A stretch of 64,000 bases of DNA from Marthasterias glacialis (GCA_911728455.2 OU452225.1:16590731-16654730), one strand, 5' to 3'; shown: positions 1 through 10,628, numbered from the stretch's first letter. Program-made: numbers and translations. Notes: generated by a model not told the origin, from the sequence alone.

Positions 1-719
1 CCTATGCCACATCCACTAATATTCTTGAAATATAATATTTAGAGCTTGATAAAACATCAAAGGGTAAAAATATTCAAATACAACATTTTCCTTATTTTAA
101 AACACAAATTTAATTAGCGATCTGAACTTTGAAGACACTGTATTTTTGGTTAAGTTATCACATAACAAAAAGGCAATATATGTTTATGAAAAAAACCTAT
201 TTTATTAAATATTTTCTTCAAAAACTTCAATAAAAAAATTCATTGTGAGAAATATTGAACATTGTCAGTTGCAGACATGATGTTTGCAGTAGCCCTTTCT
301 GGCTAGATGGATGTTTGACTTTGAGTCAGTTTTGAAAGTTACATCATGAAGGAATTGTGATTAAAAACAGCCAGTTAGAATGACCTTTATCTATTACCCA
401 TTGTGAACAGCATTTAATGTTTTAATGTGCAGTAGATTTATGTGAACACTGTGAGAGTCACTTTGCAAAATCAAAAAATCATCACGTTTTAAACAATTCA
501 GGTAAAGATTTCTGCATGTAAATTTGGTGGCCATCGTTAAAAGTGGCCACCAAGCATCCACAGATTTTTGGTGTAAAATGTTGACCTGTAAACTCATCAA
601 TTTGTATTACCTATGTTAAACAAACTGAATTGAGTCAAGTGTTTTTGCCAGGTACGTTTGCAGCCCTCTTGAAAACTTACCATTTTTAATTTTCAAATGT
701 CCAGATAAATTTGTAGAGT
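1..719. other. AT-rich stretch without a recognisable gene
   Basis: I see no gene I can support here. Short open frames on the minus strand (394-600, 616-720) lie downstream of the decayed DIRS-like RT. They may be its diverged continuation, but no RT motif can be read in them. Confidence 0.4.
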
Positions 720-1130
720 GACATATATGGAGATCATTTATGCCAATGGTCATGGTTTGAAACAAATTCATCAACAGTATGGTTTGCATGGAGGATAGCA
801 CCTTTTTGAAAAGTTGATCGATTTCCTGAGAGATAATTTTAACCTCTGAAGGAGAAAATGAAATTTGTTTAGGCCTGAATAATTGCAAAGGTCGTTCTAC
901 AAATTCAATGTGATAGTGCTGAATAGCATCTAATAACTATTTGTCTGACATTATATCCCTCCATTTGTTGACAAGCTGTGCAAATCTACCTGCAATTTTG
1001 CTCGACTGAATGCAAGGAAAAGTGCGTGAGCTTACAAATGTCATGTTTTCGTGCAAATCTACTTTGTAGTTTCCACTGGTGTCCGTTGTCCGGCATTCTG
1101 CCGAGGCTCCCGGTACCTGTTGCACCCGGT
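720..1130 (-). pseudogene. Decayed DIRS/Ngaro-like reverse transcriptase, N-terminal part
   Basis: On the minus strand the broken frames resemble the start of the RT region of DIRS-type (tyrosine recombinase) retrotransposons. Seen: a block with GRFAQLVNKW, then a D-x-IQHYHIEF block, then PKQISFSPSEV, a Q-E-I-D-Q-L-F-K-K segment and, after a frame change, DEFVSN. In this family the RT copies element RNA into DNA. The reading frame is interrupted by an in-frame TAG just after DIMSDK (where Trp is usual in relatives) and by a frameshift after the LFKK block. The catalytic YxDD region is absent, so the piece is truncated and inactive. It follows the gag-like pseudogene in the same orientation, as expected for one element. 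Family recognition is from memory of conserved motifs. Confidence 0.65.
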
Positions 1131-1189
1131 GCGCTGGTTGTTTAAATAATTGCTATCGCGCCTAGCCTTGCTTGAGTATGGGGTAGTGA

Positions 1190-2211
1190 AATCACCCCTA
1201 TGCCCTTGTCTCTTATGCTCAAATCTATCAGATCTTAGCCAAGACGCATTTTATTTGTTTGTTGAATGTCTTTACATTGTTGTGGTAAATTATCACCAAA
1301 CAAGAACCCGGTTACAGGAACATGCGGAGAAAATAAGCCGGCAAATTATCTGTTGAGATCAGGTTTGATAAGCTCACATCTTCTCATGTTGAGCTCATGA
1401 TTCGCATAGCCCATCACAGCAACAGAATCCAGCAGTTTCGTGATTTCGGTTTTGAAATCAATGGCCGGATTATCTTGTCTTGCTTGACCTGTCGGTTGAG
1501 TCATCAGCGAATTAATCAAGCCAACGATCGGTACAATACCTTTAAGGAGGGCTTGTTATACCTTTTGGAACTTAACATCCTGTGATCGGGTCTTAGGTTT
1601 GAGTGAGTTCCACACTTCAGGGTTTACCCGTGTGCACTCGAGGCTCTTCACATTCGTTGGCCTCTGTAGTGATTTCAGTTTATCACTCGCCTTATCCTCA
1701 GGCAGTTTGTGGCGGACCATTTTGTCCACCACCTTGGCTAATTTATCACTCACTGCAGCCGCTGTTGGCTCATCTTCGGTGTACAACTGGTCAAAATTAT
1801 CAAGCAGTTTGTCATCTGGGCTATTTTCGGGCTCTTGTTCTAGCTGTCCCTCCCGCAGGAGTTCCTCAACAGCTTTGGATGTAGTCTCTACATCGGAATC
1901 TGATTCCGATGTTGACAATCTAGCTCGTTTTGAAGGTCTGCTCAAGACAAATGATTGCATGTTGTCAATGGCATCAGCCATGCAGGCTAGTTTAGATGTC
2001 ATATCGGCAAATTCTTGCCGGGACACGGCCGTTTCTGATGGCTGCTGTGGGTTTTCGTCAGTCTGCCTTTGCGACCCTTGCCTTTCGGCTTTCCTGATGA
2101 ACCACCGGCCGATGGATTACCATCTTTGGCTTGTCTTACATCTTGCTCTGGTTCAGACGGTTCAGCCTTTAGCTCAAGAAATTCCCCATCAATAACGTTG
2201 ATTCCCATCAA
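1190..2211 (-). pseudogene. Decayed DIRS/Ngaro-like gag-like ORF
   Basis: The frame opens at about 2211 with an acidic, low-complexity N-terminus. It shifts frame near 2000-2080 and continues in 1556-2026 with a Ser/Asp-rich segment, then LSDKL-like and VNPEVWNSLKPKTRSQDVKFQKV-type features typical of gag-like proteins of DIRS-type elements. A stop at about 1556 follows FQKV. Downstream the same family signature continues: RCELIKPDLN, then VPVTGFLFGDNLP and KDIQQTNK. At least one frameshift and two stops make it a pseudogene. It lies directly 5' of the RT remnant. Gag-like proteins package element RNA; here nothing functional is expected. I saw no split direct repeats or tyrosine recombinase. 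Confidence 0.65.
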
Positions 2212-2639
2212 AGCTTACTCCGGCACAGAAAATGTATTTAGGTGTGCGGGGTCTGGTGCACCCTTATATTGAGAAGATTCTTTTCAAGATCTCTCAACCG
2301 TGACTCTATACTCCGGTGGAAAGTGTAATCTCAAGTAAGTCCGAAGTGGGAGGTGATGACGAGGTAGAATTCGGTACATGACCGAACAACACTTCTTTTG
2401 CAGCTAATTCATTTAAATTGCGTTGAGCGCAGTGAAAGAACATGTGGTTTGAACACAGCTTGTGATCTGGTGACAAAAGTTGAACTAGAGCAACACCCAT
2501 TTAGTCCTATTGAAGTTGGCCCAGTTACTCCCAAAATAGCCTGGACTCCAATGACGTCAACTGATTTATTTTTGCATTACAGAAAGTTGTTGTGGGAAAC
2601 GCACTTAGTGAAAAGGTGCCTATTGTGTAGCAGAGAGCG

Positions 2640-2700
2640 CTCCACCGTGCGGAGGGAATAAAAACCTGGGTCTATCACGGGGAGCCTTCATTTCTGTTCT
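2640..2700 (+). promoter_or_regulatory. Candidate TATA-type core promoter
   Basis: A GC-richer 30-bp stretch is followed by GGAATAAAAACC (about 2657-2668). An initiator-like CTTCATTTC lies about 25-30 bp downstream. A splice donor follows at 2871. The spacing fits a TATA/Inr promoter. A similar arrangement occurs on the minus strand near 37.6 kb. No transcript evidence is available. Confidence 0.3.
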
Positions 2701-2870
2701 GATGCTCATATTGGCTTAAGCCTTACGATGTCAACCCATTTCTGTTCTGATGCTGGTGGTGGATAGTGCTGTTCTCTGCTGAGGTTCATGATGGCTTGAG
2801 CCTTATGATGTCATTTTGGGGGGCTCTGGTGGTCTCAATCTGTACCATCCAACCCAAACTACACCAACAT
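2690..2870 (+). other. Candidate first exon (ends at a strong splice donor)
   Basis: The segment ends CCAACAT|gtaagtgtc, a strong donor. It contains two partial copies of a word GGCTT(A/G)AGCCTTA(C/T)GATGTC (about 2713-2731 and 2793-2811). The same motif, as CTGACGATGTCCACCC, is in the exon at 3339-3451, and as CTGGCGATGTCAACCC in the minus-strand exons at 35.2 and 37.1 kb. No long frame runs through it, so it could be untranslated or a decayed relative of those exons. Confidence 0.3.
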
Positions 2871-3338
2871 GTAAGTGTCTCTTCTCCTCATCCTCACTCA
2901 CCTGTATTTTTCTTTCATATTTGTTGTGCGTTTTCAAAAAAAATTTCCATTGCCAAACAATGTGTTTTTCTGAAGTAATTCACATCCAAATGTTGCTTTT
3001 AGTAAACTTTTTTTCCTTAACTAAATGTAGTGGGTTTTTCACTCAAAAAAGGATACACATTCCATGCAAAGTTTGTTTATGCATATCCTTTGCCTCATGC
3101 CATTACAAAGTGCTTTTGTTTTACCTTATTTTGCCATTTCCAAATGTTTTTTTTTTCCATTTGGAACTTTCCTTAACTTTGAATTGCCCTTTTTTCAAGA
3201 AATTTGTAGATGTTTCTTTGCTATAAAATCATTTTGCAAAGTTACTTCTTGAGCTTGCAAGTCAGTGTATCTATAATATTATAAAGTTATTATTAATTGC
3301 ATTGATATTCATTATGTAATATTCTGGTTTAATTCCAG

Positions 3339-3451
3339 CCCACTACTGATGGCGATCCCAAACTTGGCCCAACAGTTCTCCATGGCCTGACGATGTCCAC
3401 CCAGTGTCCCTGATGCATGCAGCCTGCACCAACCCAAGTCACAAGAACAAA
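3339..3451 (+). other. Candidate internal exon with a TMSTQ motif
   Basis: Bounded by acceptor gtttaattccag and donor ACAAA|gtaagt. Frame 1 reads TDGDPKLGPTVLHGLTMSTQ and then meets TGA. A frame change would continue with a His/Pro/Gln-rich stretch resembling the end of the 35.2/37.1 kb exons. Either it is a pseudo-exon of that small family or part of a non-coding spliced RNA. Function unknown. Confidence 0.35.
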
Positions 3452-3639
3452 GTAAGTTTTATTTCTATATCCATTACATCTGAAAACGTGAATTGAATCA
3501 AATTTTAAGCTTGCTCTCCCATCTAAAATATATGCATTAGATTTCAAACTTATTTTGTTCCTGAATACAATTTTGAACCCATTGATTGGTACACATTCCA
3601 TGCATCACCTTTCGAGAAATTGCATCAACATTTGTTTAA

Positions 3640-4430
3640 ACTGCTGAAACTGCTTTAATACTTTATTGCAAATGGCATCTATATTTGGTTGAAATTGCTT
3701 GAAACTTTGCTACAAACTGCATCTGTATTTGGTTGAAACTGCTTTGAGCTTTGCTACGAGTTGCATTTATTTTGGTTGTACATGCTTTAAACCTTGCTGC
3801 AAATTGCATTTATTTTGGTTGTACATCCTTTAAACTTTGCTGCAAATTGCATTTATTTTTGTTGTACATGCTTTAAACTTTGCTGCAAATTGAATTTATT
3901 TAGTTTTGTCCATGTTCGCCCTCCATACCCAAGCTTACCATCATTGGAAAGAGAAAGATCGGTTCTTTCTAACAATGGTAAAATAGAATGAGGTTGCTAT
4001 TGTGCAATCCCTTCAAATTGGAGTGGAAAGATCCGAATTGCCAAACAACTATGAAGTGCCATAAGATTGGATACAAAAAAGTGTTTGAGTTTACAGATCT
4101 CACTTAGGAAACAAAGATCAAGAACTTGGACATTTATTTTGGTTGTACATGCTTAAGACTTTGCTGCAAATTGCATTTATTTTGATCGTACATGCTTTAA
4201 ACCTTGTTGCAATTTGCATTTATTTTGGTCGTACATCCTTTAAACTTTGCTGCAAATTGCATTTGTTTTGGTTGTACAAGCTTTAAACTTTGCCTTATTG
4301 CAATTTGTTTTGCTACAAATTGCATTTATGTTTTGTTGAAATTGCTTTGCTAATTTCATCTAATTTTGGTTGAAATTGCTTGAAACTTTGCTGCAAATTG
4401 CATTTATATTATTATAATAAAAATTTTCTG
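3640..4430. repeat. Degenerate ~60-bp tandem repeat
   Basis: A unit like TGCTTTAAACTTTGCTGCAA followed by ATTGCATTTATTTTGGTTGT recurs more than ten times with drift in length and sequence. It is interrupted at about 3900-4130 by unrelated sequence. No coding signal. Confidence 0.75.
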
Positions 4431-4585
4431 GCTTGAAATATTTTTACTTAGGGCAGATTTTATAAAAAAAATTGTACGCCAGTTTGGCTGACGGATTTTG
4501 ACATACCTGCTGAGCCTTTGCAGGTATTTTAAAATCCCTCAGCCACACTGGTGGGGCAAGTGAAAGCCATATTTTTAACGGGGCC

Positions 4586-5240
4586 CATTCGATAGTCCAA
4601 AGCTTTGTTAGTCCGAAGGTTTGTTAGTCCAAAGGTTCAATAGTCTGAAGGTTCGATAGTCCAAAGGTTCAATAGTCAGAAGGGGTTCATTAGTACGACA
4701 TTGAAATAAGGTTCAATAGTCTGAAGTTTCGAAGGTGCGATAGTCAGAATGGTTTCATTAGTATGACACTGAAATAAGGTTCAATAGTCTGAAGTTTTGA
4801 TGGTCCGAAGGTTCGATAGTCAGAAGAGGTTCATTAGTACAACACTGAAATAAGGTTCAATAGTCTGAAGTTTTGATAGTCGGAATATGAGAAAGATTTG
4901 ATAGTCCGAACCGACAACAGGGTTCGATAGTCCGAATCAACAACAAGGTTCGATAGTCCGAATCAACAACAAGGCTGGATAGTCTAAATCAACAACAGAC
5001 TATCGAACCTCATTGTTGATCGAACTATAGAACCTCATTGTTGATTCAGACTATCGAACGTCATTGTTGATTCAGACTATCAATTCTTATTGCCTATTAG
5101 GACTATTGAACATTGGGTGATCCGAACATTGTCTGCTTTTGAAATACCCATCAAATGCTTGTTATAACAACCTTATTTCATTTTCGCACAAATGAACCCT
5201 TGTGTGTTTGGACTATCGAACCTTGGGACTATTAAACCTT
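4586..5240. repeat. Fold-back element built of short TTCGATAGTCC words
   Basis: The left half is a run of TTCGATAGTCCGAAG-like words. From about 4990 the same words appear in reverse complement (GACTATCGAACC with ATTGTTGAT spacers). The whole 650 bp is therefore an inverted repeat made of many short direct repeats. This resembles fold-back or MITE-type non-autonomous elements with repeated arms. No coding potential. Confidence 0.75.
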
Positions 5241-5627
5241 CAGAATATAGAGGGGCAACCTTTTTATCCCCTTATAGCAAACCATGCACTTTGATCGGCA
5301 AACAACAGTTTTTAGGGAGCATTATTTGGTTGTGCAATTTGAAACATAATATTTATATTACCACAAAAAGTGCATTAAAGACAAGTTTGTGTGGGTTGAT
5401 AATGCTAAGGCCAAAAAAATGTTCTGTTTCCGGGTTAATGCCATTTCAAAATAGGGTCAGTAGTTAAGGAATTTTTTTAAAATTTTTTTTACAGTTTTTT
5501 AATAGTTTGGTAATATTGATTTAAAATACAATACAATACAATAGGTTAATGCCTTATTTTTTTATGAATTTTGTTCACGAAGTAACCATCAGTGGCATAA
5601 CCTGACATTTTCATTTTTGGATCACAG

Positions 5628-5735
5628 TGAAGGATCATGACATCACCTGGCATTGTACTTCATCTTATCTGAGCTGTCTGTGAAACAAGATAACTACATG
5701 TATTTGACCAACACTATACAACATAACAGCCTGGG
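5628..5735 (+). other. Candidate non-coding or 5'-UTR exon
   Basis: Bounded by acceptor ttttggatcacag and donor CCTGGG|gtaagttg. All three forward frames contain stops, so it would be untranslated if real. It could join the putative first exons at 2.7-3.45 kb to the coding-type exons from 17.8 kb, but no sequence proves that link. Confidence 0.3.
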
Positions 5736-5786
5736 GTAAGTTGAAATCTCTTCTATTATCCTCAAAAATCATGCATGACCAGAGCT

Positions 5787-6030
5787 CGATTTAGACACTA
5801 GCCCGGTGTACAAACACTAGTCAAGAGTGCCGTGGGCTAGTCATACTTGCTTCTGGGTAGCCCGGCCTGGCTAGTAAAAACTGAGTCGGATGACTCATCT
5901 TTCCAAATGTACCCTGTTAGTTTTCTATGTGGTGTAAATAGTCAGGCTAGTAAAAATTTGTGAGGGCTAGTCAAAACTATATCTGACTAGCCCGGTAGTC
6001 TAGTCAGGACAAAAAAATAGCGCAAGCCCC
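5787..6030. repeat. GGCTAGT-rich fold-back repeat
   Basis: Repeated words GGGCTAGTCA and CTAGCCCGG occur in both orientations across 240 bp, ending in AGCGCAAGCCCC. It looks like a decayed short inverted-repeat transposon. No open frame. Confidence 0.5.
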
Positions 6031-6234
6031 GATGACATTTAGCCGTTTGTTACAAAAACACTTCTTTTTGAAATGCTGCAGTTTTAGTGCCATTTGCAGG
6101 AACTTGTTTTTAAAACCGTATTAAAACCTTTCTTACTGTCTGACCATCTGATATCATTCCCCGTGGTTTTGAATGAAAGATAAACTATGCAACCCTCCAT
6201 GTATGATACGTTGTGAATGACACACAGTACACAT

Positions 6235-6480
6235 AAGGGTGGTCGGGCTGGCGTAGTGGTGTCTTTCCCGCCTTCCACCTCTAGGAACCCAGTTTGAATC
6301 CTGCCCCTACTGTGTAGATTAGGTTTCAGTCCCTACCTAATTGTGTGGCTTTTCTCCGGAATAATTTCCCTGTGGTTGTCCTTCCACATCTAAAACTGCA
6401 ACTATGTACATGTACCTTATCTTCTGTCCATGGAGTTCTTGTCTAGTATACATGTAGTGATTAAGTTCGCTTTCATGAGG
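6235..6480 (+). mobile_element. tRNA-derived SINE-like element
   Basis: The head has an A-box-like GGCGTAGTGG and a B-box-like GTTTGAATCC, typical of RNA polymerase III promoters in tRNA-derived SINEs. The body has TTTCAGTCCCTACC and TGTGTGGCTTTTCTCCGG. A second, more diverged copy with the same body words lies at 17,505-17,700. Not a functional tRNA: no cloverleaf closure. Confidence 0.6.
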
Positions 6481-6544
6481 AAACAGACCAGCTGTTGTTG
6501 GCCATTCAAGTACATACCCTTGTAAGCATTACATTAACACATTA

Positions 6545-6830
6545 AGACATAAGACATAAGTAAACTTTATTGATCTCCAAAGGGAGAAATGACGCTGCTC
6601 GCATATAGTTAAAAATACAACAAACGTTCAAAACGTTAAAAGGTCATGTAAAAAGAAGAAAACATTACACGTTAAACATTATACCTAAATTAAAACAAAC
6701 AAAACCCCAGTGGGCCATATCAGATAAAAAATAAAGAAAATAAATAAATAAATATATATATTACGGACACTACCATTACGGACACTACCATTACGGACAT
6801 GACGGACACTACCATTATTGCACTGGGGTC
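6545..6830 (+). repeat. Retroelement-tail-like fragment and a 17-bp tandem repeat
   Basis: AAACTTTATTGATCTCCAAA (6561-6580) followed by GGGAGAAAT is a word found in 3' tails of several animal retroelements. Further on, TTACGGACACTACCA is repeated about four times (6762-6815). Confidence 0.45.
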
Positions 6831-6839
6831 ACCACATGC

Positions 6840-8395
6840 TCAGCCAATGCTGGGGGGCTGATAATAACTGTTTTTATTCTCAAATTAATCAATGGTGTCA
6901 ATTAGGTAAACTACATGTACTTTAAAAAATTCTGTAGAATGTTAAAATGTTGCCTTCAATTGTTTTTTTTAATACTTAAGATTGGGGATTCTAAGTTAAA
7001 CAAAAATGACTTAATCTGCAAAGATATGCAAACGTTATTCTGCATCCAATTTCATCACAAACACAGAATCATGGGTAATAATTCCTGCAAACCTAGTACA
7101 TTTAAACAAAATTCTAAACAGTAACTTTTCATCTCAAGTTTTACCTTAACAGTGGATCTCATCAGTATAGCATGTAACAGTTGTAAATAATATTTGGGAT
7201 TCAAAACATACTGTGATCCTTGCATCACAAATTAGCTGTTCCAATTGCAATCGGAACAAGTATAGTTTTGGTTAAGATTTTTATTTTTAGGTGTTCGGGC
7301 AATAGCCCAAACAACTATTGTTTTTGTTTTATTTTTTTAGGTGTTTGTCCGCAAAAAAACCCCACATAGTTCCTGAACTCATATGACCTTGAAACTTTAC
7401 ATGTACATGTAGTTAGACTATAATTGTAGATGTTTGAGAATTTGTGACGTCATCAAGGGTTTAAGCATTAGATTTTTTAAGATTTAAGAATCCATAACCA
7501 ATCAAGCACAAAAGATTGTCGGTTGCCTTTTTGCGTGATTTTACTTCTTTTTCTTCTTAGTAATTTTGTCTACTGCCAATTGCATAGTGGTATCAACTTG
7601 AAACTTTGCATGTACATGTAGTTGGACCATAACTTGAACTTTAGGACAAAGCATGACAACACGATGGCATCATCATATATCAAATTACAGTGGTTTTGAG
7701 ATTTAAAATTAACGATTTCAAAGATCTCCGTCATGAAAATGCAAAAAGTTATGGGAATAATTTTCCACCTTAGTACAAGAACAGCTTTATATTTTGTTTG
7801 TGTGCGTGACCTTGCCCTGTTGTGTTTAGCAAGTTTTTAATCCAAATCGATTGCTATTTATCAGACATTATATATATAGCAATGGCAATTTTAACAGATT
7901 TCATGCCATCTAAAACAGACTTGTGCTCAGCTCAACTGTAATGAAGTAAAATAGTAATGTGAGATTGATTGAGATTCCTATTATTGTGCATATCATTGAA
8001 CAGTTTTGTTAAATTATTAGTTAACACAATTGTTGTTTTGGTTATTGTAAATAAACAAAAGAAGTAACTATAATACACAACATTGTAGCCCAGATTCGGT
8101 GCCCAGAATACACCATAGAGTACAATCAATAAGTATAGCTTCCTGGGTCCTTAATCCTATTTTTATTCAAATGAATTAGTTATCATAACTAAATTACAAT
8201 TTCAAGATAAATTGAAAGAGTTGGCGCGCTGGGCTCGTGCAATGACTGTGCTTCAACTCTCAAATTGTTTCCATGATGTTGTGCTGTGTCTTAATTTTCC
8301 CCGAAAAACATGATGTCCTATCATCATTAGACACAAAGGTGTGCCAGCTTTGGAACCAGAAGTAGCGACCTTTTTTTCATGCACTGAATCGCAAA
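6840..8395. other. No gene seen
   Basis: AT-rich. Contains a repeat at 7290-7680 in which TTGAAACTTTGCATGTACAT-like words occur twice (about 7395 and 7600), plus the short palindromic word GGGCAATAGCCC at 7297. No splice-bounded open frame I would defend. Confidence 0.4.
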
Positions 8396-8399
8396 ACCT

Positions 8400-8475
8400 T
8401 GGCCGATGTCTTGAGGAACAGTGTCGTGCTTGTAGATTTCGATGGCCTCTCTGATGCGTCTTGGGTGCCATGCAT
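8400..8475 (-). pseudogene. Penelope-like element, C-terminal coding scrap
   Basis: Minus-strand translation gives AWHPRRIREAIEIYKHD then TVPQDIG. This resembles the R-R-I-R-E-A-I-x-I stretch at the C-terminus of Penelope-like element proteins. The same 75 bp occurs in the better-preserved copy at 9217-9292. Both junctions with the 66-bp satellite are identical, so the two scraps arose by tandem duplication rather than two insertions. Confidence 0.6.
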
Positions 8476-8479
8476 CAGT

Positions 8480-8780
8480 CCAAACACAGGAGAGAGTCTA
8501 TGTGAAGGCACAGTTTTTTTCTCAATGATATAGACTCTGCATCACTCTGAACAAAGGAGAAAGTCTATGTGACGGCACAATTTTTTCTGGTTGATAAAGA
8601 CTCTGCATCACTCCAAACACAAGAGAAAGTCTTTGTGACAGCACAGTTTTTTTTTTGATATAGACTCTGCATCATTTCAAACACAGGAAAAAGTCTTTGT
8701 GTTGCTTCAGTTTTTCTTGTGGATATAGACTCTGCATCACAGGAGAAAGTCTTTGTGATGGCAAAGGTTTTTCTTGTTCT
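8480..8780. repeat. 66-bp minisatellite, first block
   Basis: About 4-5 units of a 66-bp repeat with core GATATAGACTCTGCATCA, then CTCCAAACACAGGAGAAAGT and GACGGCACAGTTTTTTCTTG. The unit length is a multiple of three, so translation frames stay open across units by chance. Ends where the Penelope-like 3' region begins. Confidence 0.9.
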
Positions 8781-8784
8781 AGTG

Positions 8785-9292
8785 AGTTTTGCGGTTACAC
8801 CATGTGAAAATCTCTAATGAGTTGGGATGGTTCTGGAAAGAACCGATGGTTAAACAACTCGACGTTTTGATCAATATGCTCTGATCGTCTTCAGGAGAAT
8901 GCCGGACTCTGATGCTGCGTGCTGCTTAAGTAGTGTAGATGCTAATTAGCTAGATGATGCATGAAGGCGGGAAACTGGAACTAGTGATCCACGACGAAAC
9001 TGGATCCTACTGGGAGTGGGTGTGGGGTGTGTGCTCACTGAACTGCGTCAGTTAGTAGCAAGCACAAGAGCAGGGAGGTGGGGGGCATAAGGGGGGGGGG
9101 GGGGGACTGCGGGTATAGAAGACCCAAAGCAGTCTAACCTAATACTGCGGGTATAGAAGACCCAAAGCAGCCTAAGGGGTAGGGAGGAGTGGGAGCCAAA
9201 AATCGCTTATGCTGAAGCCGATGTCTTGAGGAACAGTGTCGTGCTTGTAGATTTCGATGGCCTCTCTGATGCGTCTTGGGTGCCATGCATCA
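8785..9292 (-). mobile_element. Penelope-like element 3' end (C-terminus plus 3' region)
   Basis: On the minus strand the piece starts within coding sequence (IREAIEIYKHDTVPQDIG), runs to a terminal ISDFWLPLLPTP and a stop near 9175. A 3' region of about 390 bp follows. It contains a duplicated word TGCTTTGGGTCTTCTATACC, a homopolymer G/C run (about 9088-9105) and a hammerhead-like motif at 8864-8894. Penelope-like elements encode an RT fused to a GIY-YIG endonuclease; only the last residues are here. It is embedded in the 66-bp satellite, so it is an old insertion since duplicated with it. Confidence 0.6.
8864..8894 (-). ncRNA. Degenerate hammerhead-ribozyme-like core
   Basis: Minus strand reads CTGAAGA, a 5-bp stem (GATCA...TGATC) with an 8-nt loop, then AAAAC. 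The hammerhead core needs CUGANGA, stem II, GAAA. Everything fits except the G of GAAA, which is A here. Hammerheads are known in the terminal regions of Penelope-like elements. The lost G (G12 in standard numbering, the general base) predicts no self-cleavage. Confidence 0.4.
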
Positions 9293-9294
9293 GT

Positions 9295-10510
9295 CCAAAC
9301 ACAAGAGAAAGTCTAAGTGATGGCACAGGCTTTTCTTGTTGATATAGACTCTGTTTCACTCCAAACAAAGGAGAAAGTCTTAGTGACGGCACAGTTTTTT
9401 CTGGTTGATGAAGACTCTGCATCACTCCAAACACAGTAGAGAGTCTAAGTGACGGCACAGGTTTTTCTCAGTGATATAGACACTGCATCACTCCAAACAC
9501 AGGAGAAAGTCTTTATTTTGCTACAGTTTTTTCTTGTTGATATAGACTCTGCATCACTCCAAACACAGGAGAAAGTCTATGTGATGGCACAGGTTTTTAT
9601 TGTTGATATAGACTCTGCATCAATCTGAACAATGGAGAAAGTCTCGTTGACGGCACTGTTTTTTCTTGTTGATATAGACTCTGCATCACTCCAAACACGG
9701 GAGAAAGTCTATGTGACGGCACAGTTTTTTCTCAGTGATATAGACTCTGCATCATTCTGAACAGAGGAGAAAGTCTTAGTGACGACACAGGTTTTTCTTC
9801 TTGATATAGACTCTGCATCACTCCAAACACAGGAGAAAGTCTTTGTGTTGCTTCAGTTTTTCTTGTGGATATAGACTCTGCATCACTCTAAGTACAGGAA
9901 AAAGTCTTTGTGGTGGCAAAGGTTTTTCTTGTTGTTGAAGACTCTGCATCACTCCAAACACAGGAGAAAGTCTTAGTGATGGCACAGGCTTTTCTTGTTG
10001 ATATAGACTCTGGATCAATCTGAACAGATGAGAAAGTCTTAGTGACGGCACAGTTTTTTTTGTACATACAGACTCTGCATCACTCCAAACACAGGAGAAA
10101 GTCTTAGTGACCGCACAGTTATTTCTTTTAGATATTCTCTGCATCATTCCAAACACAGGAGAATGTCTATGTGATGGCATAGTTTTTTTTGGTGATATAG
10201 ACTCTGCATCTCTAAACACAGGAGAAAGTCTTAGTGATGGAACAAATTTGCTCGTAGATATTCTCTGCATCACTCTAAACACAGGAGAAAGTCTCTCTGT
10301 TGGCATAGTTTTTTCTTGTGGATATAGACTCTGCATTACTTCAAATACAGCAGAAATTCTTAGTGACGGCACAGTTTTTTCTTGTACATATAGACTCTGC
10401 AGCACTTTGAACAGAGGAGAAAATCTTAGGGACGGCACAGGTTTTTCTGGTTGATATAGACTCTGCATCACTCCAAACACAGGAGAAAGTTTTTTTGATG
10501 GCACAGGTTT
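9295..10510. repeat. 66-bp minisatellite, main block (~18 units)
   Basis: Same 66-bp unit as 8480-8780, about 18 copies with 10-20% drift. Because 66 is divisible by 3, one minus frame stays open for 237 residues (9818-10531) with a 22-residue repeat (LSPVFGVMQSLYQQEKPVPS). Plus frames are also open in places. I read it as intronic satellite, not a protein gene: several frames are open together and no start context, splice logic or domain is visible. Confidence 0.9.
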
Positions 10511-10628
10511 TTCTTGTATTTGATTCAGCATACTTGAGGGCTATACTTGTGGTGACGACATGCAAGCTTCCAAAAGTGACATTCAAATCTTTTAATAATA
10601 ATATTTATTCATTAATACCCTTTTAAAG

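Noticed and set aside
8480..10510. Zinc-finger linker reading (ACAGGAGAAA as TGEK)
   Set aside because: Unit is 66 bp rather than 84 bp, and the Cys/His spacing of C2H2 fingers is absent in that frame.
9818..10531. 237-residue minus-strand protein with 22-residue repeats
   Set aside because: The 66-bp unit is a multiple of three, and other frames are open as well. No start context, splice sites or domain; it lies in intronic satellite.
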